Part shown: piece by piece, positions 40,504 to 49,629 of the stretch
Numbering within the stretch: the stretch's first letter is position 1
Layout: the number at the start of each line of letters is the position of its first letter
Assembly (NCBI RefSeq): GCF_009600885.1
Contig: NZ_VCLA01000192.1
Coordinates: 271,899-335,898, forward strand
Reading direction: 5' to 3'
Source of the DNA: Streptomyces jumonjinensis
GTDB taxonomy: Bacteria > Actinomycetota > Actinomycetes > Streptomycetales > Streptomycetaceae
DNA length: 64,000 bases
Notes under the pieces: model-generated
What the model saw: the letters and a program-made list of their open reading frames with translations, nothing else
The model's database searches: none
What the model was told of the DNA's origin: nothing
Position numbers and translations under genes: made by a program

Positions 40504-41256
40504 TCAGCCGGGGACGGAGCCGACCAGGCCGCCGTCGACGACGAGCTCCTGTCCGGTGATGTAGGAGGACCGGGCGGAGAGCAGGAAGGCGACGGCGTCG
40601 GCGACGTCCCCGGGGGCGCCGAGACGGCCGAGCGCGACCTGTCCGCGGAAGAACTCCCGTACCTCGTCGACGGGGGCGACCGTGTCGAACATCTCGGTCC
40701 TGATGTGGCCCGGGGTGATCGCGTTGACCCTGATGCCGCGGCCCGCCAGATCGGGGGCGAGGGAGCGGGGCAGATTGAGGACGGCGGCCTTGGTCGCCGC
40801 GTACACCGAACCGGGGCCCATGCCCCGGTGCACCAGCCAGGAGGCGTTCAGCACGATGGACGCGCCGTCCGCGAGCAGCGGCAGCGCCTTCTGCACGGTG
40901 AAGAAGACGCCCTTGAAGTTGGTGCCGACTACCGCGTCGAAGTCTTCCTCGGTGACGTCCCCCGTACGGGCGTTGAGCGAGATGCCCGCGTTGGCGAACA
41001 CTCCGTGCAGAACGCCGAAGCGCTCCTTCACCCGGGCGGCCACCGTGTCGAGGTCGGCGGTGCGGGAGACGTCGGCGGAGACGGTCAGCACCCGCTCGCC
41101 CGCGTCCAGCTCCTTCGCCGCGGCGGCGAGCCGGTCGGCTCCGCGGCCGACGAGCGCGACCTGGGCGCCGTCGTCCAGCAGCCGTCGCGCGGTCGACAGA
41201 CCGATGCCGCTGCCGCCGCCGGTGATCAGTACGTTCTTGCCCTGGAAGTCAGTCAT
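40504..41256 (-). CDS. Short-chain dehydrogenase/reductase
   Basis: A 250-residue classical SDR. The cofactor motif TGGGSGIG is at 12-19, NAG (VFANAGIS) is in place, and the catalytic Ser/Tyr/Lys are in NASWLVHRGMGPGSVYAATKAAV (YxxxK). The C-terminus GRLGAPGDVADAVAFLLSARSSYITGQELVVDGG is typical. It oxidises an alcohol or reduces a ketone with NAD(P)(H). ATG 41256 is the natural start; the longer frame upstream is ignored. It is divergent from the molybdopterin gene, with a motif copy only 31 bp from its start. Confidence 0.88.
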   Translation of the reverse strand: MTDFQGKNVLITGGGSGIGLSTARRLLDDGAQVALVGRGADRLAAAAKELDAGERVLTVSADVSRTADLDTVAARVKERFGVLHGVFANAGISLNARTGDVTEEDFDAVVGTNFKGVFFTVQKALPLLADGASIVLNASWLVHRGMGPGSVYAATKAAVLNLPRSLAPDLAGRGIRVNAITPGHIRTEMFDTVAPVDEVREFFRGQVALGRLGAPGDVADAVAFLLSARSSYITGQELVVDGGLVGSVPG

Positions 41257-41287
41257 GCGGTCAGGGTCGGTCCCGTCGCGCGCGCGG

Positions 41288-41305
41288 CGCATCTCACGGA
41301 GTGCG
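41288..41305 (-). promoter_or_regulatory. Cluster motif copy 9, upstream of the SDR gene
   Basis: On the minus strand CGCACTCCGTGAGATGCG reads towards the SDR gene and ends 31 bp before its ATG. It fits the consensus fully. Confidence 0.55.
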
Positions 41306-41374
41306 GTGATGTCCGCCCGTACCCCACACGTGCCTCGCCAGGGCCTCGTCGAGGGTGGAAACCACCGCACACCG

Positions 41375-41392
41375 CGCAATCACGAAGATGCG
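41375..41392 (+). promoter_or_regulatory. Cluster motif copy 10, upstream of the molybdopterin oxidoreductase gene
   Basis: CGCAATCACGAAGATGCG reads towards the gene at 41486 and ends 93 bp before its start. It fits the consensus fully. Confidence 0.6.
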
Positions 41393-41485
41393 GACGCCGT
41401 ACCTCCGCTGCGAACGTCGAACGGCCTGGTACGGTCCGCCGGCGACGGCGCTGCGGACTTCACCCCGACGACCCCGGGAGCCCCG

Positions 41486-43816
41486 TTGCGCACCGTGCAC
41501 CGCACCTGCCCCATCTGCGACTCCGTCTGCGGGCTGAAGATCACCCTCGGCGACGACGGCCGGGTCGAAAGCGTCCGGGGCGATCAGGACGACCCCCTGT
41601 CCAAGGGCTATATCTGCCCCAAGGGCGCGAGCCTCGGCCGGATCGACGAGGACCCCGACCGGCTGACCGTACCGATGATCCGCACCGGGGAGCGGTGGCG
41701 CGAGGTCTCCTGGGACGAGGCGTTCACGGCCGTGGAGCGGGGGCTGCACGGGGTCGTCGAGCGGCACGGCCGCCAGGCGCTCGCCGCCTACTTCGGCAAT
41801 CCCACCTTCCACACCATGTCCGGCATCCTCTACCGGGGGCCGCTCGCCCAGTCGCTCGGCACGACCAATCTCTTCAGCGCCAGCTCCATCGACCAGATAC
41901 CCAAGCATGTCGCGGGCGGGCTGATGTACGGCAGCGGCACCGCCATCTCCGTACCCGATCTGGACCGCACCGACTTTCTGCTGATCCTGGGCGCCAACCC
42001 GATGGTGTCGCACGGATCGCTCTGCGCCGCGCCGGACTTCCCCGGACGGCTGCGGGCGCTGCGCCGCCGCGGCGGGCGGATCGTCGTGGTCGATCCGCGC
42101 CGTACCCGCACCGCCGATGTCGCCGACGACCATCTGTTCATCCGGCCCGGCACCGACGCCGCCCTGCTGATGGCCATGGTGCGCACCCTGTTCGCCGAGG
42201 ATCTCACCGCCCCCCGGGTCCCGGTCGAGGGCCTGGCGGAACTGCGGGCGTACGCGGAGCCGTTCACCCCCGAGGCGGTGGCGCCGGTCTGCGGGGTGCC
42301 GGCCGAGCGGATCGTCCAGCTGACCCGTGAGCTGGCGGCAGCGCCCGCCGCCGCCGTGTACACCCGTATGGGCACCTGCACCGCCGACTTCGGCACCCTG
42401 ACGCAGTGGCTCGTCGAGGCCCTCAACGTCCTCACCGGCAACGTCGACCGGCCCGGCGGCGTCATGTTCCCCAAGCCCGCCACGATGGAGGTCCCCTGGG
42501 GGCCCCGTCCCTTCACCATGGGGCGCTGGCGGAGCCGGGTGCGGGGGCTGCCCGAGGCGCTGGGCGAACTGCCGCTGGCCACCCTCGCCGACGAGATCGA
42601 GACCCCGGGCGAGGGGCAGGTCAGAGCGCTGGTGACGGTCGCGGGGAACCCGGTGGTCTCCGCCCCCAACGGCCCCCGGCTGGGGCGGGCGCTGGCGGAT
42701 CTGGACTTCATGGTCTGCGTCGATCCGTATCTCAACGAGACCACCCGGCTCGCCGATGTGATCCTGCCGCCGCCCCGGATGCTCCAGATGGCGCACTACG
42801 ATTTCCTGCTGCTGACGGTCACGGTGCGCAACTACACCCGGTTCTCGCCGCAGGCCCTGCCGCTGGAGCCCGGGCAGCTCTCCGAGGGGCACATCATGGC
42901 CAGGCTCTCGCTGATCGCCGCCGGGCAGAGCGCGGACGCCGATCCCGCGCAGCTGGACGAGATGATCCTCGGTCAGCTGCTCTCCGCCGGGGTGCAGATC
43001 CCGGGCTCGCCCGCCGAAGGCGGGGATGTGGAGACGCTCAGATCCCAGCTCAGCGGGGAGAGCGGGCCCGAGCTGATCCTGGACGCCATGCTGAAGCTCG
43101 GCCCGTACGGGCTCTCCCTCGACCGGCTGCGCGAGCACCCCAACGGGCTGGACCTCGGGCCGCTCATGCCCCGGCTGGCGGAGGTGATGAGCACCGAGTC
43201 GGGGCGGGTGCGGCTCGCCCACCCGGATCTGACGCCGGAGGTGGAGCGGCTCACCGCACGCCTCGCCGCGCCCTCCGCCCCGACCCTGCTGATCGGCCGC
43301 CGCCAGCTGCGCTCCAACAACAGCTGGCTGCACAATGTCTCCGCCCTCGTCGGCGGCAGCAATGTCTGCACCCTTCAGATCCACCCCGACGACGTGGCCC
43401 GGCACGGCCTGGACGCGTGGGCCACGGTCCGCTCGGCGGCCGGTGAGCTCGTCGTCCCCCTGGAGCCCACCGAGACGATCATGCCGGGGGTGGTCAGCCT
43501 GCCCCACGGATGGGGGCACGCCGGCTCGGCGCAGGGGGTCGCGGCGCGGCATCCGGGGGTCAACGCCAACGCTCTCACCGATGAGACGGTCACCGACGCC
43601 ATCTCCGGAAACGCCGTGTTCAACGGCGTTCCCGTCACCCTCGCGCCCGCCGATCCCCCGCCGTCCGCCGACGCCCCGCCGGAGCAAGAGCACGATGGAA
43701 GAAGACAATCCGGTGACCGGCGTGCCACGGTTGTCGGTGTGGACACCGCTTCGACGCCGGGTTCACCCGCAGGGCGTCCCCCAGCGGTCCGCGCGCGCGG
43801 GGCCGGCGTCCGATAG
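41486..43816 (+). CDS. Molybdopterin-dependent oxidoreductase (DMSO-reductase family)
   Basis: A 776-residue bis-MGD enzyme. Cys8, Cys11, Cys15 and Cys44 (CPICDSVC...GYICPKG) bind a [4Fe-4S] cluster. GERWREVSWDEAF, TDFLLILGANPMVSHGS and DPRRTRTADVADDHLFIRPGTDAALLMAM are standard molybdopterin-binding segments, and the C-terminal MopB domain includes LLIGRRQLRSNNSWLHN and SLPHGWGH. There is no Tat signal, so it is cytoplasmic. TTG 41486 follows GGGAG, with GTG 41495 as an alternative. The last 50 residues are disordered. The redox reaction cannot be told from sequence. Its promoter carries the cluster motif, which is unusual company for this family. Confidence 0.88.
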   Translation: MRTVHRTCPICDSVCGLKITLGDDGRVESVRGDQDDPLSKGYICPKGASLGRIDEDPDRLTVPMIRTGERWREVSWDEAFTAVERGLHGVVERHGRQALAAYFGNPTFHTMSGILYRGPLAQSLGTTNLFSASSIDQIPKHVAGGLMYGSGTAISVPDLDRTDFLLILGANPMVSHGSLCAAPDFPGRLRALRRRGGRIVVVDPRRTRTADVADDHLFIRPGTDAALLMAMVRTLFAEDLTAPRVPVEGLAELRAYAEPFTPEAVAPVCGVPAERIVQLTRELAAAPAAAVYTRMGTCTADFGTLTQWLVEALNVLTGNVDRPGGVMFPKPATMEVPWGPRPFTMGRWRSRVRGLPEALGELPLATLADEIETPGEGQVRALVTVAGNPVVSAPNGPRLGRALADLDFMVCVDPYLNETTRLADVILPPPRMLQMAHYDFLLLTVTVRNYTRFSPQALPLEPGQLSEGHIMARLSLIAAGQSADADPAQLDEMILGQLLSAGVQIPGSPAEGGDVETLRSQLSGESGPELILDAMLKLGPYGLSLDRLREHPNGLDLGPLMPRLAEVMSTESGRVRLAHPDLTPEVERLTARLAAPSAPTLLIGRRQLRSNNSWLHNVSALVGGSNVCTLQIHPDDVARHGLDAWATVRSAAGELVVPLEPTETIMPGVVSLPHGWGHAGSAQGVAARHPGVNANALTDETVTDAISGNAVFNGVPVTLAPADPPPSADAPPEQEHDGRRQSGDRRATVVGVDTASTPGSPAGRPPAVRARGAGVR

Positions 43817-43888
43817 GGCGCCGTCGCTGTGCGCGGCCCGGCCCGTCGTCGCCGGTGTGCGACAGGAAACAGACTGAAGGAGACTCCC

Positions 43889-44221
43889 ATGGCCAAGTTC
43901 GCGGTTCTGCTCTATGTTCCCGCGCCTGCCAACCCGCTGGAACTCACTCCCGAGGAGCTTGAGGGCCACGAGAAGTTCGGCGCCAAGCTGGGGGAGCTGG
44001 GTGGCACGATCGTCGACGGTCATGCTCTGCTCTCCAGCACCGAGGCCGTCACCATCCGTGACGGTGTCGCCGTCGACGGTCCGTGGGGCGACGGCAAGGA
44101 GGTCGTGACGGGCTTCATGGTGCTGGAGGCCCGTGACCGCGACCACGCGATCGAGATCGCCAAGCACGCCCCGGGCGCGGGTGTGGAGGTGCGTCCGCTC
44201 TTCGAGCCGCCGGCCGAGTGA
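43889..44221 (+). CDS. YCII-related (DGPF-type) domain protein
   Basis: A 110-residue protein with the ferredoxin-like YCII/DGPF fold: MAKFAVLLYVPAP at the start, TIVDGHALLSSTEAVTIRD, then VDGPWGDGKEVVTGFMVLEARDRDHAIEIAKHAPGAG. The segment DGPWGDGKE stands in for the DGPF motif. Members often sit next to ECF sigma factors, but here it follows the molybdopterin gene by 72 bp and could be co-transcribed with it. The function is unknown. ATG 43889 has a good GAAGGAG site, and the longer frame is ignored. Confidence 0.85.
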   Translation: MAKFAVLLYVPAPANPLELTPEELEGHEKFGAKLGELGGTIVDGHALLSSTEAVTIRDGVAVDGPWGDGKEVVTGFMVLEARDRDHAIEIAKHAPGAGVEVRPLFEPPAE

Positions 44222-44353
44222 TCTGACACGGCATCACGGCTTTGGCGGCGGACGCCGGGGCCGGGGTGGCGCAGCTTCCTCCCGAGTGCCTGTGGGGACA
44301 GGACACACCCGAGGGGAGATGAAACGGACTGCCTGAGTCTGTTTCAACCGCTG

Positions 44354-44395
44354 AAGGGAGCGGGGCAGGCCGTATACGGTCTGCCCCGCTCCCTT
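44354..44395. terminator. Hairpin terminator
   Basis: AAGGGAGCGGGGCAGGCCGT pairs with its near-complement ending at 44395 (one mismatch) around TATA. A smaller imperfect repeat lies just before it (44321-44345). It ends the molybdopterin/YCII unit. Confidence 0.75.
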
Positions 44396-44495
44396 CGCGC
44401 GTTCCCGGGCCGGATGGGGCGCCCGGCGCTCCCGTCGGGCCCCGTCGTGCCCCTTTGTCCGGGAACTCCGGGAACTACGGGAGCGCCGGGAACAC

Positions 44496-44513
44496 CGCAA
44501 GTCGCGAGATGCA
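44496..44513 (+). promoter_or_regulatory. Cluster motif copy 11, upstream of methyltransferase 1
   Basis: CGCAAGTCGCGAGATGCA reads towards the methyltransferase/FAD oxidase operon and ends 183 bp before ATG 44697. It matches except for the last base. Short CGGGAACTC-type repeats precede it (44456-44495). Confidence 0.5.
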
Positions 44514-44696
44514 GCCGTGAGCGGTCCGGAACAAGCTGGTCGCGGCAACCAACTGATCAGGGACGGTCACCAGGTGAGGCCCGTCCGGGACTTCACTCCC
44601 GCCCGGGAGGGCGCCCGTACGCCCGGTGTGGTCGCACAGGCCGCTTCGCCGCCTCCGGCACCTCCGCCCCCTCCGCCCTCCTGAAAGGCTGCGCAC

Positions 44697-46265
44697 ATGA
44701 CTGTGACGACCGCCCGCTCGTCCGTCGCCGAGCTGCTCGGCTCCTTCGCACAGGCGACGCCCGCGCAACTGCCCGAGGCGTTCGGGCGGCTGACCGCCTC
44801 CGTGTGGAGCGCGGACGGCCCCACCGCGGACGCGCTGTCCGCGGTGCCCGCTCTCGTGGCGCGCCTCGACGAGGTCGACGACGCCCGCAAGGGATATCTC
44901 GCCATCGTCCTCGGACTGCTCGTGCAGAGCGAGTTCCCCGCCGCGGAAGGCGGCCCCCTGACCGCCGCGGTACGGAGCGGACTCGACCGCTATCTGGAGC
45001 TGCTGCACGGCCGCACCGGCCAGGACCCGCTCAGCCTCGCGCTGCTCTACCTCCTCTCCCACTTCCCCGGCGACCGCGAACGCGTACTGGCCGCCGCCGA
45101 GCCGCTCGGGCTCGACCCGCACGACCGCTCACGCCTGGACCGCTGCCTGCAGCGTCTCGACCCGGACCGCCCCGACCTCGGCCGGGTGTGGCCCTCCCCC
45201 ATGGTGTGGCGGCTCGACGACGACGAGCGGAGCTTCGACCAGGAGTGGATCAGCAAGCTCACCGCCGAGCAGACCCAGGTCAACTGGGACAACGACACCC
45301 GCACCGTGCTGGCGTACACGGGCATGCGCGCCTACTGGGCGGTGCGCAACGGCGTCCCCGAGGAGACCTCCTACCCGGTGCCCGCGCCCCCCGCGGAGCC
45401 GGTGGAGGCCCCGGAGCTCGACGGCACGGCCTTCGCCCGGTACGAGGGGGCGCTGCGCTGCCCGTCCTGCCACGGCGACCTCGGATTCGGGCCCGGCGGC
45501 GCCCGCTGCGCCCCCTGCGCGACGACGTACCCGGGCGCACGCGGGCTGCTCGACCTCTCCGCGGGCATCCGGGACAACGCGGCGGACGACCCGGAGGACG
45601 TCACCGCCGATCTGCTCCAGAAGCTGTCGGAAATGCCCAGCATGGGCCTGTACTACGAGTCCGTGCTGCGCCCCGCCTTTCTGCGGATAGCGGGTCTGAA
45701 CTGGGGCAACGAAGTCCTGCCCGGCGATGAGGACGCCTATCTGGCCGAGCACATCGCCCCGGTGGACGGGCCGGTGCTCGATCTGGCGGCCGGCGCCGGA
45801 CGGTGGACGGAGGTGGTCGCGCGGACCGTGGGACCGGACCGGCTCGTCGCCCAGGACATGGGCGCGCCGATGCTGACCGCGCTGCGCGCCCGGCTGCCCG
45901 AGGTGCCCGCCGTCATGGCCAGCGCCCTCGACCTGCCCTACCAGGACGGCACTTTGGGCGCGGTGAACTGCTGGAACGCGCTCCAGGCCTTCCCCGAGCA
46001 GGCGGACACGGCCATCGCCGAGATCGGGCGCGTCCTGCGGCCCGGCGGCACCTTCACCATGATGACCTTCCTGTGGGCGGACGACCCGATCGACCGCTAC
46101 TTCCAGGGCGGCCACCACTTCCCCAGCAGGCCGGCGGGCATGCTGCTGTTCGAGCTGGCCGAGCTCAAGCGGTGGCTCTCCGACGCGGGGATGACGGTAC
46201 GTGAGCTGTCGGGGCCGGGAAGCTTCGTCTTCGTCACCGCCGAACGGACGGGCGGCGGAGCGTGA
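44697..46265 (+). CDS. SAM-dependent methyltransferase with Trm112-like zinc ribbon
   Basis: A 522-residue protein with three parts. An N-terminal helical domain (about 1-240) is of unknown role. A small zinc-ribbon-like segment has two CxxC pairs (LRCPSCHGDLGFGPGGARCAPC, about 257-278). A C-terminal class I methyltransferase has VLDLAAGAGRWTEVVA as motif I, then ALDLPYQDGTLGAVNCWNALQAFP and IGRVLRPGGTF. This order is seen in some actinobacterial natural-product methyltransferases. The substrate is unknown. Its stop overlaps the GTG of the next gene (GTGA), so the two are coupled. A motif copy upstream ties it to the cluster. Confidence 0.85.
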   Translation: MTVTTARSSVAELLGSFAQATPAQLPEAFGRLTASVWSADGPTADALSAVPALVARLDEVDDARKGYLAIVLGLLVQSEFPAAEGGPLTAAVRSGLDRYLELLHGRTGQDPLSLALLYLLSHFPGDRERVLAAAEPLGLDPHDRSRLDRCLQRLDPDRPDLGRVWPSPMVWRLDDDERSFDQEWISKLTAEQTQVNWDNDTRTVLAYTGMRAYWAVRNGVPEETSYPVPAPPAEPVEAPELDGTAFARYEGALRCPSCHGDLGFGPGGARCAPCATTYPGARGLLDLSAGIRDNAADDPEDVTADLLQKLSEMPSMGLYYESVLRPAFLRIAGLNWGNEVLPGDEDAYLAEHIAPVDGPVLDLAAGAGRWTEVVARTVGPDRLVAQDMGAPMLTALRARLPEVPAVMASALDLPYQDGTLGAVNCWNALQAFPEQADTAIAEIGRVLRPGGTFTMMTFLWADDPIDRYFQGGHHFPSRPAGMLLFELAELKRWLSDAGMTVRELSGPGSFVFVTAERTGGGA

Positions 46266-47644
46266 CCGCACCGGACGAGCGGTACGCCGGCTTCGACCTG
46301 CCGGGCGAGGCGGCGTACGACGAGGCGCGGCAGGTCTTCAATCTGCACGCGCCGGTGAGCCCGGCGGCCACCGTGACGGCCCGCACCGCCGACGAGGTCC
46401 GGGCCGCGGTCCGGCTGGCGGGCGAGCGGGGGCTGGCGGTGCGGGTGCAGTCGACCGGGCACGGCTCGGCGACCGCGCGCCCCATGGACGGCGCGCTGCT
46501 GATCCGCACCCGGATCCGGGAGCCGGTCGCCGTCGACGTCCGGCGGCGGGTGGCCCGGGTGAGTGCCGGGACCCTGTGGGGGGCGGTGGTCGAGGCCGCC
46601 GCGCCCCACGGGCTGGCCGCCGCCCACGGCTCCTCCCCCACGGTGGGCGTCGTCGGCTATCTGCTGCGGGGCGGGCTGAGCTTCTACGGCCGCTCCGCCG
46701 GGCTAGCCGTCAACACGGTGCGCGCCGTCGAGCTGGTCACCGCCGACGGGGAGCTGCGGCGGGCGGACCCCGAGTCCGATCCGGATCTGTTCTGGGCGCT
46801 GCGGGGCGGCGGCGGTGGATTCGGGGTGGTCACGGCCGTCGAGTTCGCGCTGTTCCCGGTGGCGAAGGTGGTCACCGGGGCGGCGTTCTGGCCGGTCGCC
46901 GAGGCCCCCGGGCTGCTCGAACAGTGGCGGCGGTGGACCGAGGACGCGCCCCGGGAGGCGACGACGGCGATGCGGGTGATGAATCTGCCGAAGCTGCCGG
47001 AGCTGCCGTCCGTCCTCACCCAGGGGCCCGTCCTCTGTCTGGACGGGGTGGTGACGGCCGAGACGGCGGGGGATCTGGCCCGCGCCGAGCGCCAGGCCGC
47101 CGAGCTGCTCGGCCCGCTGCGGGCCGCCGCCGCTCCGCTGCTGGACGACTGGCGGGTCGCGGACGTCTCCGATGTGCCCGCGACGCATCTGGACCCGCCG
47201 GACCCGGTGCCCGTGCACGGCGACCATCTGCTCCTCGGCGAGCTCGGCACGGAGGGCGTCGCGGCGTTTCTGCGCGCGGTCGACCGGCCCGGCACGGCGC
47301 TGGTGGTGGGCGAGCTGCGCCAGCTGGGCGGGGCGCTGGCCGAACCGGATCCGGCGGGGGGCGCGCTCAGCGCTCTGGAGGCCCGTTACGCCTATTCGGG
47401 TTCGGGCGTGCCCATCGGGGAGACGACGGAGAAGGCCATCGACGAGCACACGGCGCAGGTGCGTGCGGCGCTCGCGCCGTGGGACACCGGCCGTACCGCC
47501 CCCACCTTCGTCGCGACGACGGGCCAGCCTCAGTGCCATCTGGACGCGGACGCGGTACGAGCCGTGGACGCGGTACGTCTGCGGGTCGATCCACGGGGGA
47601 TGTTCCGGGGCGATATCGACCGGGGGTCGAGCGCGCTGGCCTAG
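46262..47644 (+). CDS. FAD-binding PCMH-type oxidase
   Basis: A 460-residue BBE/PCMH-family oxidase. VQSTGHGSA carries the conserved His for covalent FAD. The second position, a Cys in bicovalent members, is absent (HGSSPTVGVVGYLLRGG), so the flavin is probably monocovalent. ALRGGGGGFGVVTAVEFALFPV is the usual FAD motif. The C-terminus is shorter than in the oxidase at 37757 and ends SSALA without the BBE strand. It is translationally coupled to the methyltransferase, suggesting consecutive steps. A 53-bp piece of it (47216-47268) recurs at 51704-51756 with two mismatches. Confidence 0.87.
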   Translation: MTAPDERYAGFDLPGEAAYDEARQVFNLHAPVSPAATVTARTADEVRAAVRLAGERGLAVRVQSTGHGSATARPMDGALLIRTRIREPVAVDVRRRVARVSAGTLWGAVVEAAAPHGLAAAHGSSPTVGVVGYLLRGGLSFYGRSAGLAVNTVRAVELVTADGELRRADPESDPDLFWALRGGGGGFGVVTAVEFALFPVAKVVTGAAFWPVAEAPGLLEQWRRWTEDAPREATTAMRVMNLPKLPELPSVLTQGPVLCLDGVVTAETAGDLARAERQAAELLGPLRAAAAPLLDDWRVADVSDVPATHLDPPDPVPVHGDHLLLGELGTEGVAAFLRAVDRPGTALVVGELRQLGGALAEPDPAGGALSALEARYAYSGSGVPIGETTEKAIDEHTAQVRAALAPWDTGRTAPTFVATTGQPQCHLDADAVRAVDAVRLRVDPRGMFRGDIDRGSSALA

Positions 47645-48118
47645 GAGGTGGGTCGTCCGCCCGGATGGGGGTCCCCCCGGGCGAAGCCCAGGGGGAGGGT
47701 CCGGCGGAGTCCGGGGCCTGGGGTCGGGTCTCCCCGGGCCCGCGGGGCGTCATGGGGGCGCTCCGCCGGGCTCCGCCGGGCTCCGCCGGGGGTGCCCGCG
47801 CCCGCGCCCGTATCCGGGTACGCCGCCTCAGTGCCCTTTCGCCACACCGGTCGTGAGACCGGAGACGCCAGCGCCGACGACGATCACCTTGTCCGTTGTC
47901 GTGGCCCGACCGTAGTCCGTCAGATGCCCGCAGCGCTTTGCTGTTTCCCGACCGTCTCCTCCAGCCCGGGGAGGAAGTCCCGGACGTACGGATTCCGCTG
48001 GCGTCGGCGCAGGTCGGCCGTCAGCTGATCTCGTGGTGGTGGATGACGTCGCGGGGTGGCTGCTGGGCTGCTTCGAAATCGTTGGACGCCCTTCGGGTTG
48101 GTCGGCGAGCATCCGAGG
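47645..48118. other. 474-bp relic-bearing region with 10-bp tandem repeats
   Basis: No intact gene is seen. CTCCGCCGGG is repeated three times in tandem at 47761-47790. A fragment of an FAD-dependent oxidoreductase N-terminus lies at 47828-47896. The rest is GC-rich and not coding-like. Confidence 0.55.
47828..47896 (-). pseudogene. N-terminal fragment of a D-amino-acid-oxidase-type flavoprotein
   Basis: The minus strand reads TDKVIVVGAGVSGLTTGV followed by AKGH-stop. The dinucleotide-binding GAGVSGL motif is perfect, but the sequence diverges after 18 residues, and the expected ATG is ACG. Only this start of a gene remains. Confidence 0.55.
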
Positions 48119-48685
48119 GTGACAGATGATGCTGATTACTGGGGACCGTTCACGCGGAACCCGAAGTGTGTCCGTTTTGCAGAGTTGTCCGGTGTGGCGA
48201 TGTCCGCATTGCTCGATGGAGACCTGTCCGAAGCCAGCAGGGTGGCAGGGGTTTCTCTGACCGAGTACTTCCTGACCGACGGAGCACGGTGGCTGTGGCA
48301 GTTCCGGCTCGACCAGATGGCCGCCGATCCGGGCCATGCACGGTGGATGATGCGGCAAGCGGTCGTCGGCGACAAGGGTCTCGTCGTCGGACACGCCGGG
48401 TTCCACGGACCGCCCGATGAGGTCGGCATGGTCGAGATCGGCTATTCCGTCGCTCCCCAGTTCCGCCGCCAGGGATACGCCCGATCCACGTTGATCGAGT
48501 TGCTTCGCCGGTCAGCGGCCGAAACCGCAGTTACGACCGTGCGGGCGACGATCAGCCCCGACAACGTGGCCTCCCTGGCCACGATCTCGGGCTTCGGTTT
48601 CGTTGAGGTCGGAGAGCAGTGGGATGAGGAGGACGGTCTCGAACTCGTCTTTGAGGTCCCTGCCCGCCGGGTTTCGCCCGCTTGA
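48119..48685 (+). CDS. GNAT-family N-acetyltransferase
   Basis: An acetyltransferase of about 188 residues. VVGHAGFHGPPDEVGMVEIGYSVAPQFRRQGYARSTLIELLRRS contains the core strands and the acetyl-CoA loop (RRQGYA). TTVRATISPDNVASLATISGFGFVEVGEQWDEEDGLELVFE gives the N-x-S / GFGF end typical of RimJ/RimL-type enzymes. GTG 48119 is the best start but its ribosome site is weak. It stands alone on this strand between relic DNA and the GntR gene. The substrate is unknown. Confidence 0.8.
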   Translation: MTDDADYWGPFTRNPKCVRFAELSGVAMSALLDGDLSEASRVAGVSLTEYFLTDGARWLWQFRLDQMAADPGHARWMMRQAVVGDKGLVVGHAGFHGPPDEVGMVEIGYSVAPQFRRQGYARSTLIELLRRSAAETAVTTVRATISPDNVASLATISGFGFVEVGEQWDEEDGLELVFEVPARRVSPA

Positions 48686-48906
48686 TAGCGGGATTTGCGG
48701 GTTGTGACCGGGGCGTCCGGCGCGGTCGTCAGGCCGCGGGGGCGAGTGGGCGTCCGCCCCAGCGGAGGTCTTTCTCGCTGGGGCGCCCTTCTCCACGGCG
48801 TGCGCACCTATCTCCAGCAGGTCGAGTCCCATGCCTGATGCTCCGTAGGCACATACGAGCGAGCTCCCAGGTCTGGACGGCTCGGGGGGCTCGTCATCTG
48901 CTCTGG

Positions 48907-49629
48907 CTATTCGGTTTCCAGTGTGTACTCGAAACCGATCGTGAAGCGGCGCGGTAGAACCCACTCGCCGTAGACGATCAAGCCGTCGTCGTCCAGCAAC
49001 TCATGAGCGCCTGCGCCTACAGCTGAGCCAACTGGGATCGAGAGTAGACGCGCCTCCCGCTCTGAAGCCTCCCGTCCGTGGAATGCATCGCGTCCGAACT
49101 TCACGCGACGACCCAGCGTTTCCGCGAGCTGCACCATCAGGTCGTCGCCACGGCGTGGTTCGGTCCTGAGTAGGTCGGGCACTTCGTCCGCGAGATGCGG
49201 GGGATACCAATCGACGTGTAGCCCTGTGCGGAATGAGCCCTGGCCGGTGACGTACTCGCGACGTACCACCCTCTTCCCTGGGTTCAGGTCGAACAGCTCG
49301 GATACGTAGAGCGGGGGTGCCGCCAGTCCTGCCGAGGTGACGAGCTTTGTCTCCCCCTTGGCGAGGGTGGTGCCGGTCCTGTAGACGCGCATCAGTCGAT
49401 CGCGGCCGCTTGGTCCTGCCGTGGGGACCTCGGCAACGAAAGTGCCTCGCTGCGTCGTGGTCACGTATCCCTCAGCCTGAAGCCACGTGAGGGCGTTCCG
49501 AATGGTCGCCCTGGCAACACCGTGTTCCTCAGTCAGTTCTGTGATCGGCGGAAGTCGCTGACCTGGCGTTAGCTCTCCGTCACGAATCTGCTCCCGGTAC
49601 TTCTCTGCGATGACCTGATAGGGGTGCAT
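48907..49629 (-). CDS. GntR/HutC-type transcriptional regulator
   Basis: A 240-residue regulator. The winged helix is YQVIAEKYREQIRDGELTPGQRLPPITELTEEHGVARATIRNALTWLQAEGYVTTTQRGTFV (about residues 4-65). The C-terminal UTRA ligand domain shows RVVRREYVTGQGSFRTGLHVDWYPPHLADEVP and an ending LIVYGEWVLPRRFTIGFEYTLE. ATG 49629 is chosen because similarity starts there. No copy of the cluster motif lies at its promoter, and nothing ties it specifically to the biosynthetic genes, although it is the closest classical regulator to them on the right. Confidence 0.87.
   Translation of the reverse strand: MHPYQVIAEKYREQIRDGELTPGQRLPPITELTEEHGVARATIRNALTWLQAEGYVTTTQRGTFVAEVPTAGPSGRDRLMRVYRTGTTLAKGETKLVTSAGLAAPPLYVSELFDLNPGKRVVRREYVTGQGSFRTGLHVDWYPPHLADEVPDLLRTEPRRGDDLMVQLAETLGRRVKFGRDAFHGREASEREARLLSIPVGSAVGAGAHELLDDDGLIVYGEWVLPRRFTIGFEYTLETE

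Noticed and set aside
47896..48129. A 77-residue plus-strand frame before the GNAT gene
   Set aside because: It is antisense to the oxidoreductase fragment, has poor codon bias and no recognisable domain.
48907..49629. The GntR regulator as the cluster's pathway regulator
   Set aside because: Nothing links it: no cluster motif at its promoter, and it lies in the segment that looks inserted. GntR sites are usually symmetric, unlike the directional motif.
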